Shown: piece after piece, positions 6,443-8,957 of the stretch | Layout: each line of letters starts with the position of its first letter | Position numbering within the stretch: position 1 is the first letter of the stretch | Translations under genes and position numbers: made by a program | Notes under the pieces: generated by a model | The model's database searches: none | The model's input: the letters and a program-made list of their open reading frames with translations, nothing else | Told to the model about the DNA's origin: nothing | Assembly: GCA_036338025.1 (NCBI GenBank) | Contig: JAYZDB010000304.1 | Span: 1-8,957, forward strand | DNA from: JAYZDB01 sp036338025 | GTDB lineage: Bacteria > Planctomycetota > UBA1135 > UBA2386 | Direction of reading: 5' to 3' | DNA length: 8,957 nucleotides

Positions 6443-8359
6443 ATGACCACTCAAGACCCACCGACACTGACGTCACACGAGTCGCCGTTCTGCGTCGACT
6501 CCTGGGGCAGGAACCTGTTCCGGATCGGTCCAAAAGGCACCATGCTCGCCACGCCAGGCCCTGAGAGCAGCATCGATCTCCATGCGCTCACCCTGGAACT
6601 CCGGGAACAAGGCATCCACACGCCCGTCCTCGTTCGGTTCCCCGACCTCCTGCGCCGCAAACTCACCGAGATCCGCGAAGCGTTCGACGCCTCGATCCGC
6701 GACAACCAGTACGAGGGCGGCTACACCTGCGTCTACCCGATCAAGGTCAACCAAAACCGGGTCGTCTGTGAGCAGGTCCGGGACATCGGCGCCCCGCTCG
6801 GATTCGGCCTCGAGGTCGGATCGAAACCGGAACTGCTGGCGGTAATCGGAATGACCGCCGACCACCCGCAGATGCCGATCATCTGCAATGGGTTCAAAGA
6901 CGACCGCTTCATCGAGACGGCAATTCTCGCGCAGAAGCTCGGACGGAACATCACCCTGGTCATCGAACGTCTCCCCGAACTCGAGGCAACGATCCGACTC
7001 GCCAGGTATCACGACGCCCAACCGCAGATCGGCGTCCGCTACAAACCCTCGTCCAAAGGTGTCGGCAATTGGAGTTCGTCCGCCGGAATACGCTCGAAGT
7101 TCGGACTCCACGCCACCGACCTCCTGACGGCGATCCACATGCTCAAGGCGGCAGAGATGCTCGATTGCCTGACCTTGTTGCACTTCCATCTCGGCAGCCA
7201 GGTTTGTGACATTCGGCAGATCAAGGACGCAGTCGCAGAACTCGCCCACCTGTACAGCCAGCTGCGGGCCAAAGGAGCGCCGATTGCCACTGTCGACGTC
7301 GGTGGCGGCCTCGGCATCGACTACGACGGCTCGGCTGCGAACACCGAGTCCTCAATGAACTACTCCCTTCGCGAGTACGCCGAGGACATCGTCTATCGGA
7401 TCAAGGGCGTCTGCGACGCCACCGGCCAACCGCATCCTGAGATCATGTCGGAATCGGGCCGCGCGATCGTCGCCGAGTCGAGCGTACTCATCATGGATGT
7501 GCTCGGGCAGGCGCGCTTCGAGGCCGAGATCGATGCCGTCGCCGTTCGCGCCGCGCTTTCCGAAGACACTCCGCAGCCAATTCTCGATCTGGTCGACACC
7601 TTTGAACACCTGGATCAAACACCGCCAACCGAGTCCTTCCACGACGCCCAACAAGCGCGCACACAAGCGGTCTCCCTGTTCGGCCTCGGCCTGCTCTCCC
7701 TCGAAAATCGCAGCCTCGCCGATCAACTGTTCTGGGCCTGCGCGCGGGGAACACTCAATGCGACGTCTCAGGACCAACGACCCCAGGAACTCGACGAAGC
7801 ACCACTGTTGCTGAGCGACATCTACTACTGCAACTTCAGTGTCTTCCAGTCACTGCCCGATTCCTGGGCTGTCGACCAGCTGTTTCCGGTCTGCCCGATC
7901 CACCGACTCGACGAACCGCCCGACCGCACCGCGGTACTGGCCGACATCACCTGTGATTCCGATGGCCAGATCGGCCGGTTCCCGACCCCGAGGTCGATCC
8001 CAGCCGAGATGACCATACCACTCCACTCGCTCAAAGACGGCGAACCCTACTACTTGGGGGTATTCCTGGTTGGGGCGTACCAGCAAGTCCTCGGTGACCT
8101 GCACAACCTTTTCGGTGAAACCAACGCCGTCCACGTCTCCCTCGACGGTACTGACGGCTGGCACCTCGACGAGTACATGCCAGGCGACACCGTCCGAGAA
8201 GTGTTGGGGTACGTTCGCTATGACACCGATGCCCTGAAACAGGCGATGCAGCAGAGCATCGAAGCGGCCACGCAATCCGACCAGCTCACGATTCCCGAGG
8301 GGCAAATGCTGCTAGATTTCTACGAGCAGGGTCTGAACGGGTCTACCTATCTGGACTAG
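6443..8359 (+). CDS. speA: Biosynthetic arginine decarboxylase SpeA
   Basis: Decarboxylates L-arginine to agmatine with pyridoxal phosphate, the first step of the agmatine route to putrescine. Seen: 638 residues, close to the usual 630-660. YPIKVNQ holds the Schiff-base Lys101; FGLEVGSKPEL (121-131); LHFHLGSQ with His249 stacking on the cofactor; phosphate-binding VDVGGGLGIDYDG (284-296); SESGRA (336-341); the C-terminal active-site loop DITCDSDG (501-508) with Cys504; and YYLGVFLVGAYQ (536-547). Together these are the signature of the fold-III, bacterial SpeA branch, and distinguish it from diaminopimelate and ornithine decarboxylases. A Thr/Pro-rich N-terminus precedes the family core (VDSWGRNLFRI). 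Start: ATG at 6443; the next in-frame Met (residue 34) would remove conserved sequence. The bases before the ATG (AATTCAGCCCCA) lack a Shine-Dalgarno. No agmatinase or deiminase gene lies in the window. Codons are strongly C-ending, consistent with a resident, well-expressed gene. Confidence 0.97.
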   Translation: MTTQDPPTLTSHESPFCVDSWGRNLFRIGPKGTMLATPGPESSIDLHALTLELREQGIHTPVLVRFPDLLRRKLTEIREAFDASIRDNQYEGGYTCVYPIKVNQNRVVCEQVRDIGAPLGFGLEVGSKPELLAVIGMTADHPQMPIICNGFKDDRFIETAILAQKLGRNITLVIERLPELEATIRLARYHDAQPQIGVRYKPSSKGVGNWSSSAGIRSKFGLHATDLLTAIHMLKAAEMLDCLTLLHFHLGSQVCDIRQIKDAVAELAHLYSQLRAKGAPIATVDVGGGLGIDYDGSAANTESSMNYSLREYAEDIVYRIKGVCDATGQPHPEIMSESGRAIVAESSVLIMDVLGQARFEAEIDAVAVRAALSEDTPQPILDLVDTFEHLDQTPPTESFHDAQQARTQAVSLFGLGLLSLENRSLADQLFWACARGTLNATSQDQRPQELDEAPLLLSDIYYCNFSVFQSLPDSWAVDQLFPVCPIHRLDEPPDRTAVLADITCDSDGQIGRFPTPRSIPAEMTIPLHSLKDGEPYYLGVFLVGAYQQVLGDLHNLFGETNAVHVSLDGTDGWHLDEYMPGDTVREVLGYVRYDTDALKQAMQQSIEAATQSDQLTIPEGQMLLDFYEQGLNGSTYLD

Positions 8360-8493
8360 CGCCGGAACCCCATGCGATGTTGTACAGGATAGGCTGGGCG
8401 GGGATGCGATACGGGACAGTAGGTCAAGACAACCCGTCGTGCTAAAAAAACCGATCTCCCTGGCTGACCGAACCCACCCAACTGGATTTTCTA
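8360..8493. other. Intergenic spacer between speA and the epimerase gene
   Basis: These 134 bases hold no gene. ATGCGAT occurs twice (8372-8378 and 8404-8410), and there is an A7 run at 8444-8450. No GC-rich hairpin followed by T's is seen, so read-through from speA into the next gene is possible. TTGTAC at 8380 has no -10 at proper spacing. There is no Shine-Dalgarno before the ATG at 8494. Confidence 0.4.
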
Positions 8494-8957
8494 ATGCGCA
8501 TCGGCATGAACACGCTCCTGTGGTCCTTCAACACCCGTGAGGAGCACTTCCCAATCTTCGATGACCTGAAATCGGTCGGCTTTGACGGCATCGAACTCCA
8601 GATCACCGACGACGATGAAGCACACTACGCCAAGGCAGGCAAGGTGATCGCTGATCTCGGATTGGCCGCAACCGGCGTCGCCGGCGTGCCCGAGGACTCC
8701 AATCCCGCGAGTCCCGATGCCAGGCAACGTCAGCGAGGACTCGACTACCTACGTAGACAGATCGACAAGACCGTGGCACTCGGCGGTGACGTGCTCGGTG
8801 GCCCACTGCACTCTTCCTTCAAGGTATTCTCGGGACAGGGTCCTACCGAAGACGAACTCTCCTGGTCAGCCGAGGTCCTGCATGCCGCCGGCGACCACGC
8901 GCAGGATGCTGGTGTCCGGCTGGCCTTGGAATTTCTAAACCGTTTCGAATGCTACCT
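8494..8957 (+). CDS. Sugar epimerase of the D-tagatose/D-psicose 3-epimerase type, C-terminus cut off by right edge
   Basis: Predicted TIM-barrel enzyme of the xylose isomerase-like / AP-endonuclease-2 superfamily, interconverting ketoses or related sugars with a divalent metal. Seen: 154 codons starting MRIGMNTLLWSF, then LKSVGFDGIELQI (25-37), IADLGLAATGVAGVP (52-66), NPASPDARQRQRGLDYLRR (70-88), VLGGPLHSSF (100-109) and LALEFLNRFECY (143-154). Family knowledge: in characterised D-tagatose 3-epimerase, ALEVVNRFE supplies a metal-binding Glu and, six residues later, a substrate-binding Glu; here these are Glu146 and Glu152. The remaining metal ligands (Asp, His, Glu) would be beyond the edge, and a full protein would be about 285-300 residues. 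Close relatives include hydroxypyruvate isomerase-like and inosose-type enzymes, so the exact substrate is open. It follows speA on the same strand but has no clear pathway link to it. Confidence 0.85.
   Translation, partial: MRIGMNTLLWSFNTREEHFPIFDDLKSVGFDGIELQITDDDEAHYAKAGKVIADLGLAATGVAGVPEDSNPASPDARQRQRGLDYLRRQIDKTVALGGDVLGGPLHSSFKVFSGQGPTEDELSWSAEVLHAAGDHAQDAGVRLALEFLNRFECY

Noticed and set aside
6473..7249. 258-codon open frame on the minus strand inside speA
   Set aside because: It is antisense to the conserved PLP domain of SpeA, and its acidic, Val/Asp/Arg-rich product is the usual mirror of GC-rich coding sequence.
8441..8452. A7 run between speA and the epimerase as a terminator
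   Set aside because: The run gives A's, not U's, in the plus transcript. Reading the other way there is no GC-rich hairpin before the T's and no gene to terminate.

Overview
The window is a GC-rich bacterial chromosomal segment of about 9 kb. It is split at roughly position 6310-6440 into a leftward (minus-strand) block and a rightward (plus-strand) block. Weak or absent Shine-Dalgarno sequences, a very large secreted protein built of carboxypeptidase-regulatory-like (CnaB-type) beta domains, and a membrane glycosyltransferase next to a membrane-anchored SGNH hydrolase together suggest a planctomycete or a similar large-genome environmental Gram-negative. No rRNA or other phylogenetic marker is present, so this is inference only.

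Leftward block, in transcription order. (1) An approximately 995-residue exported protein has a signal or anchor, an acidic linker, a long coiled coil, a basic Ser-Gly-Asp-Arg repeat and several beta-sandwich repeats (6222 to 3235). (2) After a 223-bp gap comes a 105-residue ORF that looks like only the first Rossmann strand and loop of a GT4 glycosyltransferase (3011 to 2694). (3) A 147-residue single-pass membrane protein starts at a GTG that overlaps the preceding stop by 4 bases and has the clearest ribosome binding site in the window (2697 to 2254). (4) A 481-residue polytopic GT-C-like glycosyltransferase starts one base after that stop (2252 to 807). (5) An SGNH/GDSL-type hydrolase with an N-terminal membrane anchor runs off the left edge (722 to <1). 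Genes 2-5 look like one translationally coupled operon for building or decorating a cell-surface glycan. Gene 1 may be read from its own promoter.

Rightward block. A complete biosynthetic arginine decarboxylase (SpeA, 638 residues) has all recognisable PLP and active-site motifs. After 134 bases it is followed by the first 154 codons of a TIM-barrel sugar epimerase of the D-tagatose/D-psicose 3-epimerase type, which runs off the right edge. SpeA makes agmatine for polyamine synthesis. The epimerase has no obvious link to that pathway, and no agmatinase or agmatine deiminase is visible.

No CRISPR array, insertion sequence, tRNA or rRNA was seen. No defence system or clear new molecular machine is apparent. 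The most unusual items are the drastically shortened GT4-like gene that keeps a perfect overlap with the next gene, and the coiled-coil plus basic-repeat insertion inside the large secreted protein.
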